Assembly: GCF_003584685.1 (NCBI RefSeq)
Contig: NZ_AP018549.1
Location: 1,426,001 to 1,490,000, forward strand
DNA length: 64,000 bases
Source: Lactobacillus paragasseri
Lineage (GTDB): Bacteria > Bacillota > Bacilli > Lactobacillales > Lactobacillaceae
Direction: 5' to 3'
The notes beneath the pieces are model-generated. The model ran no database searches and was not told the origin of the DNA. It saw nothing but the letters and a program-made list of their open reading frames with translations. Position numbers and translations under genes: made by a program. Shown here piece by piece: positions 19,243 through 28,037 of the stretch. Position 1 is the stretch's first letter, and each line of letters starts with the position of its first letter.

Positions 19243-19443
19243 TTAACGCATTTGGGAAAGCATCTGTTTGATGCGCTTTAAGTCACTTGCTGAAACCATA
19301 GCAGCTTTTCTCAAATGACGACGTTGTTTCTTAGTCTTACCGTGGAAACGGTGTCCAGTGTAAGCATGGTGACGCTTTAAACCACCATTAGCAGTTCTCT
19401 TGAAACGCTTTGCTGAAGCGCGGTGTGTTTTTTGCTTTGGCAT
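19243..19443 (-). CDS. rpmI: 50S ribosomal protein L35
   Basis: A 66-residue L35 ([19 protein letters not shown]...), highly basic, of the usual size. It sits between infC and rplT as in nearly all Firmicutes. Confidence 0.98.
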   Translation of the reverse strand: MPKQKTHRASAKRFKRTANGGLKRHHAYTGHRFHGKTKKQRRHLRKAAMVSASDLKRIKQMLSQMR

Positions 19444-19461
19444 ATCTATTCCTCCAATTAA

Positions 19462-19992
19462 CTACTTTTTCTTTTTATCTTTCTCACTTAATGGAGCAAG
19501 CATTAAGAACATTGAACGGCCTTCCATCTTAGGCTTAGTAACTACATTAGATAAGTCACTAGCTTCATCAGCCATCTTCTCTAAGACCTGTTTACCTAAC
19601 TCCTTGTGAGTAATTGCCCGGCCTCTAAAGCGAATAGAAACTCTAACTTTAGCGCCCTTGGTCAAGAATTTACGAACATGCTTTAACTTAGTGTCAAAGT
19701 CATTGCCTTCGATTGTTGGACTTAAACGAATTTCTTTGACAGCCATAACCTTTTGATTCTTACGGTTTTCTTTGGCTTTCTTTTGTTGTTCAAAACGGAA
19801 TTTACCATAGTCCATAATTCTAGCAACAGGTGGCTTAGCATTAGGAGAAAGCAAAACCAAATCAAGGTCAGCGTCAGCTGCTTTACGTAAAGCTTCATTC
19901 TTAGAAACGACACCAATTTGTTGGCCATCAACTCCAATTAAACGAACTTCACGAGCACGAATATCTTCGTTTAAGATCATATTTCTTGGTAT
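19462..19992 (-). CDS. infC: Translation initiation factor IF-3 (ATA start)
   Basis: IF-3 with N-terminal domain (NEDIRAREVRLIGVDG), linker and C-terminal domain. IF-3 checks the start codon and keeps ribosomal subunits apart. I place the start at ATA 19992 (176 residues, reading MPRNMILNEDIR) because GGAGGT at 20001-20006 is 8 bases upstream of it, whereas the first ATG (19980) is 20 bases away. IF-3 genes are known to use rare non-AUG starts, which IF-3 itself discriminates against for autoregulation. If ATG is used, the protein is 172 residues. Confidence 0.95.
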   Translation of the reverse strand: MPRNMILNEDIRAREVRLIGVDGQQIGVVSKNEALRKAADADLDLVLLSPNAKPPVARIMDYGKFRFEQQKKAKENRKNQKVMAVKEIRLSPTIEGNDFDTKLKHVRKFLTKGAKVRVSIRFRGRAITHKELGKQVLEKMADEASDLSNVVTKPKMEGRSMFLMLAPLSEKDKKKK

Positions 19993-20134
19993 GAGTATTC
20001 ACCTCCACGTTAATTTCGAGGACAAGAAAAAAGCGGGCAAAGTTAACGCCCGCTTTTAATCAACAGATATTATCGATCAGCCCAGAGGTAATATTAACTT
20101 AGGCGAGAAGCGGGAGCTTCTTCTTGTTCTCAAC
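19993..20134 (-). promoter_or_regulatory. L20-type autoregulatory leader of infC-rpmI-rplT
   Basis: A ~140-nt leader between the promoter and infC contains an intrinsic terminator (20024-20057: AAAAGCGGGC, loop, GCCCGCTT, then T-run). An upstream segment CCCGCTT (20108-20114 complement) can pair with AAGCGGG of the terminator's 5' arm (20049-20055), giving a competing antiterminator. This matches the L20-controlled transcription attenuation known in B. subtilis. Confidence 0.8.
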
Positions 20135-20140
20135 TTCTAA

Positions 20141-20168
20141 ATTATACCATCTAATTAATCTACGTCAA
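20141..20168 (-). promoter_or_regulatory. Promoter of the infC operon
   Basis: Minus strand TTGACG (20163-20168), 16-bp spacer, TATAAT (20141-20146): near-consensus sigma-A promoter giving a start near 20134. Confidence 0.85.
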
Positions 20169-20203
20169 GAACTAATTGAATGCAACTGCTTATTTTAATA
20201 AAA

Positions 20204-20974
20204 CTAATAGAAAGAAAGAGAGCCTTGCTTCTTCACAGCTTTATTAACTTTTTCAAAAATAAATAGTCCAAGCAACAACCAAAATATCGAATTAAAGGCT
20301 GAAAAAGATAAATAATATTTAAAATTATAAGCTGATCCACTGATAATCATTCTCATCCAACTCACCATTGGTACAAGCGGTAAAAGATTGGCCATATCCT
20401 TTACTAACACTTCCGCTTTTTCAAATTGCGTTAGTAAAATTCCCAAATACAAATATTGACAAATTGCTAAAAAACTTCCTATTCGTTTAAATTTTAAAAC
20501 TAAACTAATTATCAGATACCCCAGGCCAAAAAGAGTGACTAAAGAAAAAATAATCGGCCAAATAATCCTAATTGTAAAATTTATCCATTGTCCTGTAAAA
20601 AGCATAAGCGCTAAACACACAATGATAGACTGTCCAAGTGAAATAGTAATATTTACCATGCTTCTATTAAAAAATAATTTTTCACTTGAAATTGGCATCA
20701 AATATAATTGCTGTAAAATCCCACTTTTCGCATTATTCATAGTATTACTGCCTAACATTGATACTGTATTTTGAATTGTTGTCCACAATGTGAAGCCAAT
20801 AATTAAAGCTGAAAGTGATTGTCCGATAATACCCTTACTAATTGAGTTACTACCCCAAAAGATACCCATAAACATTAAAATAGTTAAAGCTAAGTCTGAG
20901 ACAGAGCTAAATAAATAGCGTCGGTATATGATTAATTCACGCTGAAATTCCGCTTTTAATGCTACCATCTTCAT
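20204..20974 (-). CDS. ABC-2 type transporter permease
   Basis: A 256-residue membrane protein with about six hydrophobic segments and no nucleotide-binding motif. It resembles ABC-2 exporter permeases. Its ATG overlaps the end of the ATPase gene by 38 bp and has AAGGA just upstream, so the two are translated from one mRNA. Together with the LytTR/DUF3021 genes it forms a four-gene export system; the substrate is unknown. Last gene of the operon. Confidence 0.88.
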   Translation of the reverse strand: MKMVALKAEFQRELIIYRRYLFSSVSDLALTILMFMGIFWGSNSISKGIIGQSLSALIIGFTLWTTIQNTVSMLGSNTMNNAKSGILQQLYLMPISSEKLFFNRSMVNITISLGQSIIVCLALMLFTGQWINFTIRIIWPIIFSLVTLFGLGYLIISLVLKFKRIGSFLAICQYLYLGILLTQFEKAEVLVKDMANLLPLVPMVSWMRMIISGSAYNFKYYLSFSAFNSIFWLLLGLFIFEKVNKAVKKQGSLSFY

Positions 20975-21890
20975 TCTTTCCTTTCATATAAAAATCAACC
21001 ACTTCATTTAAACCTTTATTTTTAGTTTTTAGATCCATCAATTTAAATTGAGTTAAAAATTTTAATAAATGCGATAAATTTTTTCGATTAGATAAAATCA
21101 ATTGATAAGTAGTATTATTAATCGAAATAATCTTAGCAATACTTTCTAAAACTGCTCGTTGATTGTTTGACAGAGCTTGTGAAAATTGAACTGTGATAAA
21201 TTTTTCTTGATTGAATTTATCTAAACAATCAGCTTTACTACCGCTATAAATTAACCGTCCTTTCTTTATTAGGAGAATCTGATCTGCAATTCTTTGAGCA
21301 AATGCCAATTCATGCGTAGTTAATAAAATTGCAACTCCTTCAGAAGCTAATGTTTTTAATATTCGTTCCACAGTTTCTACCGCTTCAATATCTAAACCAA
21401 GAGTCGGTTCGTCTAAAACTAAAAATTTAGGCTTAGAGATTAACGCACAGCAAATAGTAATAATCTGCTGCATCCCTCGACTTAATTCAAAAATAACCGT
21501 ATCCTTTTTAGACAAGAGATCAAATTTTTCTAATAGTTCTAAGCCATTTTTTCGTGCTACTTTTTTATTTAGTCCACGTTGAGCTCCCCAATAGATAAAA
21601 TTTTCCATTGGTGTCAAAGCATAAAACATATTACGTGCACTCTCTAAAACTACCCCGGTTTGTTTTAATAAAGGCGTAAAGTCATTTTTTAGCAATTTAT
21701 TTTCAAAATATATTTTTCCTTCATCAGGAAGCAATAAGTTCAAAATTATTTTTAAACTTGTCGTTTTTCCCGCTCCATTAAATCCTAAAAAAGTAGTTAT
21801 TTTTCCAGCGGGAATATCAAATGATAAATCTTCAATTGCCTTTGTTCCATTTTGAAAACTTTTGCTTAAGTTTCTTACTTTAAGTAACAT
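20937..21890 (-). CDS. ABC transporter ATP-binding protein
   Basis: A 317-residue ABC ATPase. Walker A GFNGAGKTT, Q-loop region, signature ELSRGMQQ, Walker B FLVLDEPT and switch TTHE are present; the signature is SRGMQ rather than LSGGQ, common among ABC-2 exporters. The C-terminal ~90 residues form the extra domain seen in drug/bacteriocin-type exporters. It pairs with the overlapping permease gene. Confidence 0.92.
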   Translation of the reverse strand: MLLKVRNLSKSFQNGTKAIEDLSFDIPAGKITTFLGFNGAGKTTSLKIILNLLLPDEGKIYFENKLLKNDFTPLLKQTGVVLESARNMFYALTPMENFIYWGAQRGLNKKVARKNGLELLEKFDLLSKKDTVIFELSRGMQQIITICCALISKPKFLVLDEPTLGLDIEAVETVERILKTLASEGVAILLTTHELAFAQRIADQILLIKKGRLIYSGSKADCLDKFNQEKFITVQFSQALSNNQRAVLESIAKIISINNTTYQLILSNRKNLSHLLKFLTQFKLMDLKTKNKGLNEVVDFYMKGKNEDGSIKSGISA

Positions 21891-21901
21891 TTTAAGTCCT
21901 C

Positions 21902-22327
21902 TTAAATTTCTTTCAGTTTCTTATTAATTCGCTTAACCTCATGCCATAAATGATAAAAATAAATTCCGTATGCTAAAGCATACATAATAATAAAATCAAC
22001 AATCGCTTTTAGTAATGCTGATCCAGAATAGTTAAACTTATTTAAAAAGAGATAAAAGCTTAACCATGCGCCAAGACAAATGAAAAAGTTTATAAAGATT
22101 TGTTTTTTTAAAGACCAATTATCATGCTCAAAAACCAAACTGGCAAAATAAAAGAAAATTCCAATCAAAAACGAAGACCCTAACCAGAAAAGAAAATATT
22201 TTACCGAAATAGTTGTCTCTAATCCATTCTTGAAAAACTGATTTTGTAAAATATCAATTCCCAGCCAAGTCATCCCAATTCCTATTCCTACTAATCCACT
22301 ATTAATTAAACGTACAATATGTTTCAT
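21902..22327 (-). CDS. DUF3021 family membrane protein
   Basis: A 141-residue protein with four membrane helices, matching DUF3021 in size and pattern. Such proteins are nearly always encoded beside a LytTR regulator and are thought to hold its activity in check, as membrane inhibitors do in LtrA/LtrB-type systems. Its ATG overlaps the LytTR stop by 4 bp (ATGA). Function is inferred from context. Confidence 0.85.
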   Translation of the reverse strand: MKHIVRLINSGLVGIGIGMTWLGIDILQNQFFKNGLETTISVKYFLFWLGSSFLIGIFFYFASLVFEHDNWSLKKQIFINFFICLGAWLSFYLFLNKFNYSGSALLKAIVDFIIMYALAYGIYFYHLWHEVKRINKKLKEI

Positions 22328-22758
22328 AATCCCAGTCTCTCCTTTAATTTTTTTATTTTTCGACGGGCAATTTGCACACGTAATCCGTTTTTCATCAAGG
22401 CATCGATATTACCATTACTGATAATTTCTAAATGATCGATAAAACGATAATTTAGAATTGCACTTCGGGATGCTTCAATAAAATCAGTTGGTAAGTTAAT
22501 GCTGGCTTGATAAAGTCTACCTTTAAAAAGATATGTTTTATCCTGCGTATAAATTATTGTCTTTTCATTTTCTACTTGAATTAAATATATTTTTGAAACT
22601 TCAATCGCATATGCTGTTTCTTTTCGATATCCCCATAAAATTTGAGGATCAGACTGCAATTCTTGAGTGATTTTTCTTATCTTGTCTGTCATCTTCTTTA
22701 GCCAAAATTCAGCTTTTTCTTTTTGTAAATCTTTATCGATATTAAACTTTATTTCCAT
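22324..22758 (-). CDS. LytTR DNA-binding domain regulator
   Basis: A 144-residue regulator with a C-terminal LytTR domain (~50-144: KIYLIQVENEKTIIYTQ..., EASRSAILNYRFIDHLEI) and no receiver domain. Start ATG 22758 has AAGGAG seven bases upstream; a longer frame to 22854 would run back through the promoter and operator. It probably activates its own operon (DUF3021, ABC ATPase, permease) through the direct repeats at 22822-22851. Confidence 0.9.
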   Translation of the reverse strand: MEIKFNIDKDLQKEKAEFWLKKMTDKIRKITQELQSDPQILWGYRKETAYAIEVSKIYLIQVENEKTIIYTQDKTYLFKGRLYQASINLPTDFIEASRSAILNYRFIDHLEIISNGNIDALMKNGLRVQIARRKIKKLKERLGL

Positions 22759-22783
22759 ATGCTCACTCCTTATATTGCCTATA

Positions 22784-22851
22784 AGTATACTCATTGCATT
22801 TTCTAAAACCAGTAATTTTCGGTAAACGGTTAAAAACTTGTGGTGAATGGT
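22784..22851 (-). promoter_or_regulatory. LytTR-type operator and promoter
   Basis: On the minus strand two 9-bp direct repeats, ACCATTCAC (22843-22851) and ACCGTTTAC (22822-22830), are separated by exactly 12 bp, the spacing of known LytTR-family sites such as ComE and Pln boxes. They end 9 bp upstream of a weak -35 (CTGGTT, 22807-22812), which is 17 bp from a good -10 TATACT (22784-22789). The layout suits an activator-dependent promoter. Confidence 0.65.
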
Positions 22852-23035
22852 CATATCTCAAATAAATTTGAAGTTTTTGATAATATAATGATTACTAATT
22901 GGACTAACTGGGAATATTTAGTACCTACTATTCTTAAAGAATATACTGACAACGAATCAGCAGACTCTATCTATCAACGCAGTCATTCATTACCCGAACA
23001 AATTCTTGATAACATTATTAAAATCATCAAGAATA
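22852..23035. other. Intergenic stretch with no supported gene
   Basis: Between the LytTR operator and the thrS terminator. A plus-strand open frame runs through it (22840-23076), but it lacks a convincing ribosome-binding site, starts inside the operator and reads through the terminator hairpin. I see no repeat or RNA structure otherwise. Confidence 0.4.
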
Positions 23036-23070
23036 CAAAAAAGCGAGAAGACCCAGTCTTCTCGCTTTTA
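23036..23070 (-). terminator. Terminator of thrS
   Basis: AAGCGAGAAGAC, loop of 3, GTCTTCTCGCTT: a 12-bp perfect stem followed on the minus strand by a T-run, 22 bp after the thrS stop. Confidence 0.88.
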
Positions 23071-23091
23071 TATTAAAAACTATTATTTTAA

Positions 23092-25023
23092 TTATTTTTC
23101 TCTTGAGTATGACTTAACATCTGCATCAATTTCAGCAATAAAGTCATCTAAACTCTTAGAAATTTGTTCTTCAGTACCATAGCGACGAACATTAACACCA
23201 TTGGCATTCATTTCATCGTCACCCAAAACTAAAGTATAAGGAACTTTTTGAGTTTGTGATTCACGAATCTTGTAACCAAGTTTTTCGTTTCTGTGGTCTA
23301 CTTCTGCTCTAAATCCGCGCTTAGCTAATTCTTCACGAACCTTATCAGCATATGCGCCATGAGCTTCCTCGTTAACTGGGATAATTTCAGCTTGAACTGG
23401 AGCAAGCCAAGTTGGGAAGGCACCCTTGTAAATTTCAGTTAAGTAAGCAATGAATCTTTCCATAGTACCAACAATACCACGGTGGATCATAACTGGACGG
23501 TGTTCTTCACCATCTTGACCTACATAAGTTAAGCCAAATCTTTCTGGAAGCATAAAGTCAAGTTGGATAGTTGACATAGTTTCATCGTTACCTAAAGCAG
23601 TCTTAGTTTGAATATCAAGCTTAGGACCATAGAATGCTGCTTCACCTTCTGCTTCAACATAATCAAGGCCAAGATCATCCATAGCTGCCTTAAGCATTGA
23701 TTGAGATTTCTCCCACATTTCATCATTTGCGTAATACTTATCAGTGTTCTTTGGATCACGGTATGAAAGTCTGAAGTAGTAATCAGTAATATCGAAGTCT
23801 TTGTAAACATCCATGATCAACTTCAAAACTTTAGCAAATTCTTCTCTGATTTGGTCAAGTGCAACAAAAGTGTGACCATCATTCAAAGTCATTTCACGTA
23901 CACGTTGTAAACCTGATAGAGCACCTGACTTTTCGTATCTGTGCATCATACCTAATTCAGCGATACGGATTGGCAATTCACGGTATGAACGAATGTGGTG
24001 CTTATAGATTTGAATATGTGAAGGACAGTTCATTGGGCGAAGTTCAAGCATTTCACCATCACCCATGTCCATTGGTGGAAACATGTCATCACGATAGTGT
24101 GCCCAGTGACCAGAAGTCTTGTATGCATCTACGTTCATCAAAACTGGAGTATAAACATGTTCATAGCCATCAGCAACTTCTTTATCAACAATGTATCTCT
24201 CGACAACGCGACGAATAGTAGCACCCTTTGGCATCCAGTAAGGAAGACCTGCACCAACTTTAGGATCAACAAAGAATAAGTCTAAGTCTCTACCAATAGT
24301 TCTGTGATCTCTTTCCTTAATTTCAGCGCGACGCTTTAAATCTTCATCTAAAGCTGCCTTCTTAAAGAATGCAGTACCAAAAATTCTTTGAAGCATTGGG
24401 TTAGAAGATTTACCTAACCAGTATGCACCAGCAACTGATAAAAGCTTAAAGTTCTTAATCTTACCAGTATTTGGTAATAAAGCTTCAAAACCAAAGTCAA
24501 CAAAGTCACCTAATTTGTAAACTGCAACTTCGTCTTTTTCGTCCTTTAAAAGATCTAATTTGAATTGGTCATCTTTAAAGATATCTTCCAATTCACTCTT
24601 TTTCATTGAAGTATATTCGATCTTTTCGCCATTCTTGATTGCCTTTTGCATTTCTTTTTCAAGTTCTGGCAATTCAGTAATTTTAATTTGATCTTCCTTA
24701 TCAGTATCTACAAAGAAGCCACCCTCATCTGCTTCGTGCATTCCCAAACGTAATTCTGGATACTTACGCTTAGCAATAGCTTCAAGCAAAAATGCAGCAG
24801 TAGCACGTAAAATGTCTAAACCTTCTTCATCCTTATCAGTGATGATAGCTGCTTCTACATCTTCATCAACAACGTAATCTAAAGGCTTCATTTCGCCGTT
24901 AATTTTTGCACCAACAGCAGCTTTTCCTAGAGAAGTAGCAATTGAAGATGCTAGTTCTTTAACAGAAACTGCCTTGTCAAAATCTTTCTTTGAGCCGTCT
25001 GGCAAAGTTACAGAAAAACTCAT
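23092..25023 (-). CDS. thrS: Threonine-tRNA ligase
   Basis: A 643-residue ThrRS of full length: N-terminal TGS domain (~1-62), second additional domain for editing-like function (~65-220), class II catalytic core (~240-535) and anticodon-binding domain (~540-640). Motif 2 is [13 protein letters not shown], and zinc-ligand region [10 protein letters not shown] includes the conserved cysteine. It is controlled by the upstream T-box and lies immediately downstream of dnaI, as in B. subtilis. Confidence 0.98.
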   Translation of the reverse strand: MSFSVTLPDGSKKDFDKAVSVKELASSIATSLGKAAVGAKINGEMKPLDYVVDEDVEAAIITDKDEEGLDILRATAAFLLEAIAKRKYPELRLGMHEADEGGFFVDTDKEDQIKITELPELEKEMQKAIKNGEKIEYTSMKKSELEDIFKDDQFKLDLLKDEKDEVAVYKLGDFVDFGFEALLPNTGKIKNFKLLSVAGAYWLGKSSNPMLQRIFGTAFFKKAALDEDLKRRAEIKERDHRTIGRDLDLFFVDPKVGAGLPYWMPKGATIRRVVERYIVDKEVADGYEHVYTPVLMNVDAYKTSGHWAHYRDDMFPPMDMGDGEMLELRPMNCPSHIQIYKHHIRSYRELPIRIAELGMMHRYEKSGALSGLQRVREMTLNDGHTFVALDQIREEFAKVLKLIMDVYKDFDITDYYFRLSYRDPKNTDKYYANDEMWEKSQSMLKAAMDDLGLDYVEAEGEAAFYGPKLDIQTKTALGNDETMSTIQLDFMLPERFGLTYVGQDGEEHRPVMIHRGIVGTMERFIAYLTEIYKGAFPTWLAPVQAEIIPVNEEAHGAYADKVREELAKRGFRAEVDHRNEKLGYKIRESQTQKVPYTLVLGDDEMNANGVNVRRYGTEEQISKSLDDFIAEIDADVKSYSREK

Positions 25024-25029
25024 AAAATT

Positions 25030-25262
25030 TTACCTCCAAATAAAAAATCCCAGCACTAAAAGTAGCGCTGGGACGTTAAAATACGTGGTTCCACCCGAAA
25101 TTCGAATTAATTACCAAGAATTAATTCCTCTAAAGGTCGTTAATGATACCTAACCAAATTATAAAAATTTCAGGAATGAAATTGGGGTTTTCCTCTAATC
25201 AGGAGCTTCCAGAACTAGGCTCCTGTCTCTGAGTTGAAGAAAATCATGTCTTTCATTGACTT
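25030..25262 (-). promoter_or_regulatory. T-box leader of thrS
   Basis: Minus-strand T-box GGGTGGAACCACG (25084-25096) followed by terminator hairpin TCCCAGCGCTA / TAGTGCTGGGA (25048-25072) and T-run. Upstream Stem I-like segments include AGGAGCCTAG/AGCTCCT pairing. An ACC (Thr) triplet occurs in GAAAACCCC as a possible specifier, which I could not confirm by folding. Confidence 0.92.
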
Positions 25263-25264
25263 TC

Positions 25265-25292
25265 ATTATACTAGCTCATCAAATAGATGCAA
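25265..25292 (-). promoter_or_regulatory. Promoter of the thrS T-box transcript
   Basis: TTGCAT (25287-25292), 16-bp spacer, TATAAT (25265-25270) on the minus strand, just upstream of the T-box and overlapping the gap after dnaI. Confidence 0.75.
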
Positions 25293-25305
25293 GCAAAATT
25301 TGAAA

Positions 25306-26205
25306 TTAATTTCTACGATTTTTACCGCCAACAAAAACCTCTTTACTCAAGAAACGAACCCGCTCCATTAAGCGTCTTGCCTTAACCTCATCAACATTAT
25401 TTCTTGTTTCAGCAAAATGTTCAGCCAAATCATCCATTGTCATATTTGAACTAAAAAATGTTGGTAAAACATTATCCATGCGTTTTTGCAAAATAACGCC
25501 TAACACGTCATCACGTGACCATTCACTTAGAGTCTCTGCTCCAATATCATCAAAAACTAAAACAGGAGCTGATGCAATACGATCAATCTCGTCACTTAAG
25601 CTATTATCTTGAAAATGGCTCCCCAAACTGGCAATAAAAGAAGGTACATGTAAAAAGACTACTCGACTTCCTTGACGCGCAATAGCGTTAGCTAACCCAG
25701 CTAAGATATACGTTTTTCCTACACCAAAATCACCAGTTAGATACAAACCTTTGATATGTTTGTTCTTCTTAAAACTGGCTAAAAACATAGCTACTTCATT
25801 TAATGCAGCATCCCGTTCAGGAGTTGAATCAACATTTTCTAGTTCAACATGACGTAGTTTTCCTGGTAGATCAATCAATTCAATCCTGCGTTCTGCCCGC
25901 ATTTTAGCTTCTGAGTTTAACTTTGCCTCAGTTGGAACATAGGTAATATCAATTACCTTTCCATTAAGAAAAAGCTTTGGCGTATATCCTTCCATCACAG
26001 GGTTTGGCGCCTCAATTTGCTCAACATAGTTAAAAATCGTAGGAAGAGAAGCCTGCACAATTTCTTTATTCAATTTGTCTTTATTTTGTGCGAGAAAGGC
26101 TTGAACACTGGGATGCTTTATTGCTGTTTTAGCAATCTTTTTTCCATCTTCGCTCAATTTTCTTTTCTTGATAATACGTGTGATTACTTCAGAAATATCT
26201 TCCAC
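25306..26205 (-). CDS. dnaI: Primosomal protein DnaI (helicase loader)
   Basis: A 299-residue AAA+ protein. Walker A LTGDFGVGKTY (~155-165), Walker B VLVFDDIGAE, and sensor region after it. DnaI loads the replicative helicase at origins and restarted forks with DnaB and DnaD. The N-terminal ~100 residues are the helicase-interacting domain, but I do not see a clear Cys/His zinc cluster. The start is GTG 26205 with GGAAG upstream. It follows dnaB by 14 bp. Confidence 0.95.
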   Translation of the reverse strand: MEDISEVITRIIKKRKLSEDGKKIAKTAIKHPSVQAFLAQNKDKLNKEIVQASLPTIFNYVEQIEAPNPVMEGYTPKLFLNGKVIDITYVPTEAKLNSEAKMRAERRIELIDLPGKLRHVELENVDSTPERDAALNEVAMFLASFKKNKHIKGLYLTGDFGVGKTYILAGLANAIARQGSRVVFLHVPSFIASLGSHFQDNSLSDEIDRIASAPVLVFDDIGAETLSEWSRDDVLGVILQKRMDNVLPTFFSSNMTMDDLAEHFAETRNNVDEVKARRLMERVRFLSKEVFVGGKNRRN

Positions 26206-26219
26206 CAGTACAACACTTC

Positions 26220-27560
26220 CTATTCATTTTTACCAAATTCACGAAAGATTCGATTTCTTTCCTCAGCTGACATGGTTGTTTTCTTATTTTGATGCTGTTT
26301 TTCATACTTCGACCAATCAGTTGTCTTACGAATATTCTTTTTGGGAGCACGATAATATTGATGACTACGTTTATTCTTTCGTTCCTTAAGATATGCGATA
26401 GCTTCAGTTGGCGTGGTTATTCCTTGCTGAAGCCAATCATTAGCAATTCGATCAGCTAAATTATTAGTCAACACAGCATCATATTCAAAACAAGTATGAA
26501 CAATCAAATTAATTAAAGGTGGTGTTAACCCCATTTGATCTTGCAAACGAAAGATAACTTTCTTTTCATTTGCAGTTACATAGCCACCTTTTTTCTCTTT
26601 TAATTCGTATAAATAATCAGTTGGCACCTTACTATCTACTTCACGAATTAGATCTGCATCTGCTTTTGATAATTTTTTAATTGCATGATCAGCATCTTTA
26701 GGAGTTTGACGTAACTGCTTTTTAACCATTTCTTTATTGCGATTAAGTCCAAAGTTTTCATTAACTGCATTTTGAATTGCATACATATTGAGTTTATCTG
26801 TCCCAGCTGACATCGTAATCAGCGCAGTTTCGACAAATTCTTGCTCAGTTAAATGGTAAAAATCAATAATCTGTTTAATTTCTACCTGGTGCTTTAAAAC
26901 TTCTTCTTTCTTAATATGATAGCTCTCAAACAAATCAACCAAAAAGCTCCAGTCAACTTTTACCGGCTCATTACCTAACTTAATTTCACCTTTGGCATCC
27001 TTAGGAACTTCACCAGCCGCTTCTTTAACTTCAACTGGTGCATCAATCGCATTTTCAGCACTCAAGTGAAAAACATCAAAAAAGCCACTAGTAACTTCCT
27101 TAGCATCTTTTAAACCGACAAAAGTTCGCGGAGTAAATTTTTTTACCAAACGATCAAAAGCTACATTTCCTACTCGTTCAAGCAACAAACTTGAAAGTAA
27201 AAAGGTGTGAAAGAACTCACCTGCTGAAGGAACTTTTTCTACTTCAAAAATCAAAACCTCGCCTAAAACAGGATTTGAACCTAAAAATGTCTTAATTAAG
27301 CCTGTTGCCTCTAAATGATGCAAAGTTTTAAATAAGTCCTCTAATTTTAAGTTTGTTTGATCTTGAAGTTGATATAAAGTTTTATAATCTTTGGCAAAAG
27401 GTACTTCATCAAATTCTTTTGTCAATGTTATATATAATCCTACTCCACGAATACCCACAAGAGGCTCAAAAAGAGTAGTTAAAACTTTTATATTTTCTTC
27501 ACTAACAGCTACTTGATTAGCCACATAAAAAGGCTGCTTAGGGTCAGCACTTTCAAACAC
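26220..27560 (-). CDS. dnaB: Replication initiation/membrane attachment protein DnaB (Firmicute type)
   Basis: A 446-residue DnaB/DnaD-family protein, not the replicative helicase. Two DnaD-like modules are visible: N-terminal ~1-120 and C-terminal ~320-395 ending in the motif LINLIVHTCFEYDAVL and YLKERKNK. The tail is basic. It assembles with DnaD and DnaI at oriC. It sits between nrdR and dnaI as in B. subtilis. Confidence 0.95.
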   Translation of the reverse strand: MFESADPKQPFYVANQVAVSEENIKVLTTLFEPLVGIRGVGLYITLTKEFDEVPFAKDYKTLYQLQDQTNLKLEDLFKTLHHLEATGLIKTFLGSNPVLGEVLIFEVEKVPSAGEFFHTFLLSSLLLERVGNVAFDRLVKKFTPRTFVGLKDAKEVTSGFFDVFHLSAENAIDAPVEVKEAAGEVPKDAKGEIKLGNEPVKVDWSFLVDLFESYHIKKEEVLKHQVEIKQIIDFYHLTEQEFVETALITMSAGTDKLNMYAIQNAVNENFGLNRNKEMVKKQLRQTPKDADHAIKKLSKADADLIREVDSKVPTDYLYELKEKKGGYVTANEKKVIFRLQDQMGLTPPLINLIVHTCFEYDAVLTNNLADRIANDWLQQGITTPTEAIAYLKERKNKRSHQYYRAPKKNIRKTTDWSKYEKQHQNKKTTMSAEERNRIFREFGKNE

Positions 27561-27567
27561 AGGCTAC

Positions 27568-28032
27568 CTACTCCTTATCATGTTTAGCCATCATATCTTC
27601 CATGGCTTCCATAAATCCTGAAACATCTTTAAATTGGCGATAAATACTTGCAAATCGAATGTAAGCTACATCATCTAAATTAGCCAATTCCTTCATCACC
27701 AAATTACCAATGTCTTTAGATGAAATTTCATTAAGACCTTGCTTTCTAATTTCATTTTCTACATGATCTACTAAAGTATCTAGTTGTTCGCTTGAAATTG
27801 GTCTCTTTTGCGCAGCCATCATTACGCCATGCAAAATTTTATCGCGGTTAAAGGCCTCACGAGTCCCATCATTTTTGATTACCAATAGAGGCGAGCGCTC
27901 TACTCTTTCAAAAGTAGTAAAGCGAAAACCACAATTTTCACATTCTATGCGTCGTCTAATTGCTCTATTTTCATCGCTTGGACGAGAATCAATTACTCTT
28001 GAAGCATTCTTGTGGCAATTTGGACATTCCAT
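27568..28032 (-). CDS. nrdR: Transcriptional repressor NrdR
   Basis: A 154-residue NrdR: zinc ribbon with C3-x2-C6 and C31-x2-C34, then ATP-cone (~49-139). It represses ribonucleotide reductase genes in response to dATP/ATP. It lies 5 bp downstream of coaE and directly upstream of dnaB. Confidence 0.97.
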   Translation of the reverse strand: MECPNCHKNASRVIDSRPSDENRAIRRRIECENCGFRFTTFERVERSPLLVIKNDGTREAFNRDKILHGVMMAAQKRPISSEQLDTLVDHVENEIRKQGLNEISSKDIGNLVMKELANLDDVAYIRFASIYRQFKDVSGFMEAMEDMMAKHDKE

Positions 28033-28037
28033 CTTCT

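Noticed and set aside
22840-23076. 78-codon plus-strand open frame between the LytTR gene and thrS
   Set aside because: It starts inside the LytTR operator, has no convincing ribosome-binding site, and its last codons are the thrS terminator hairpin. Could be a gene remnant, but not supported.
23859-24279. Open frames of 119 and 60 codons opposite thrS
   Set aside because: Antisense shadows of a well-conserved gene with odd composition and no start signals.
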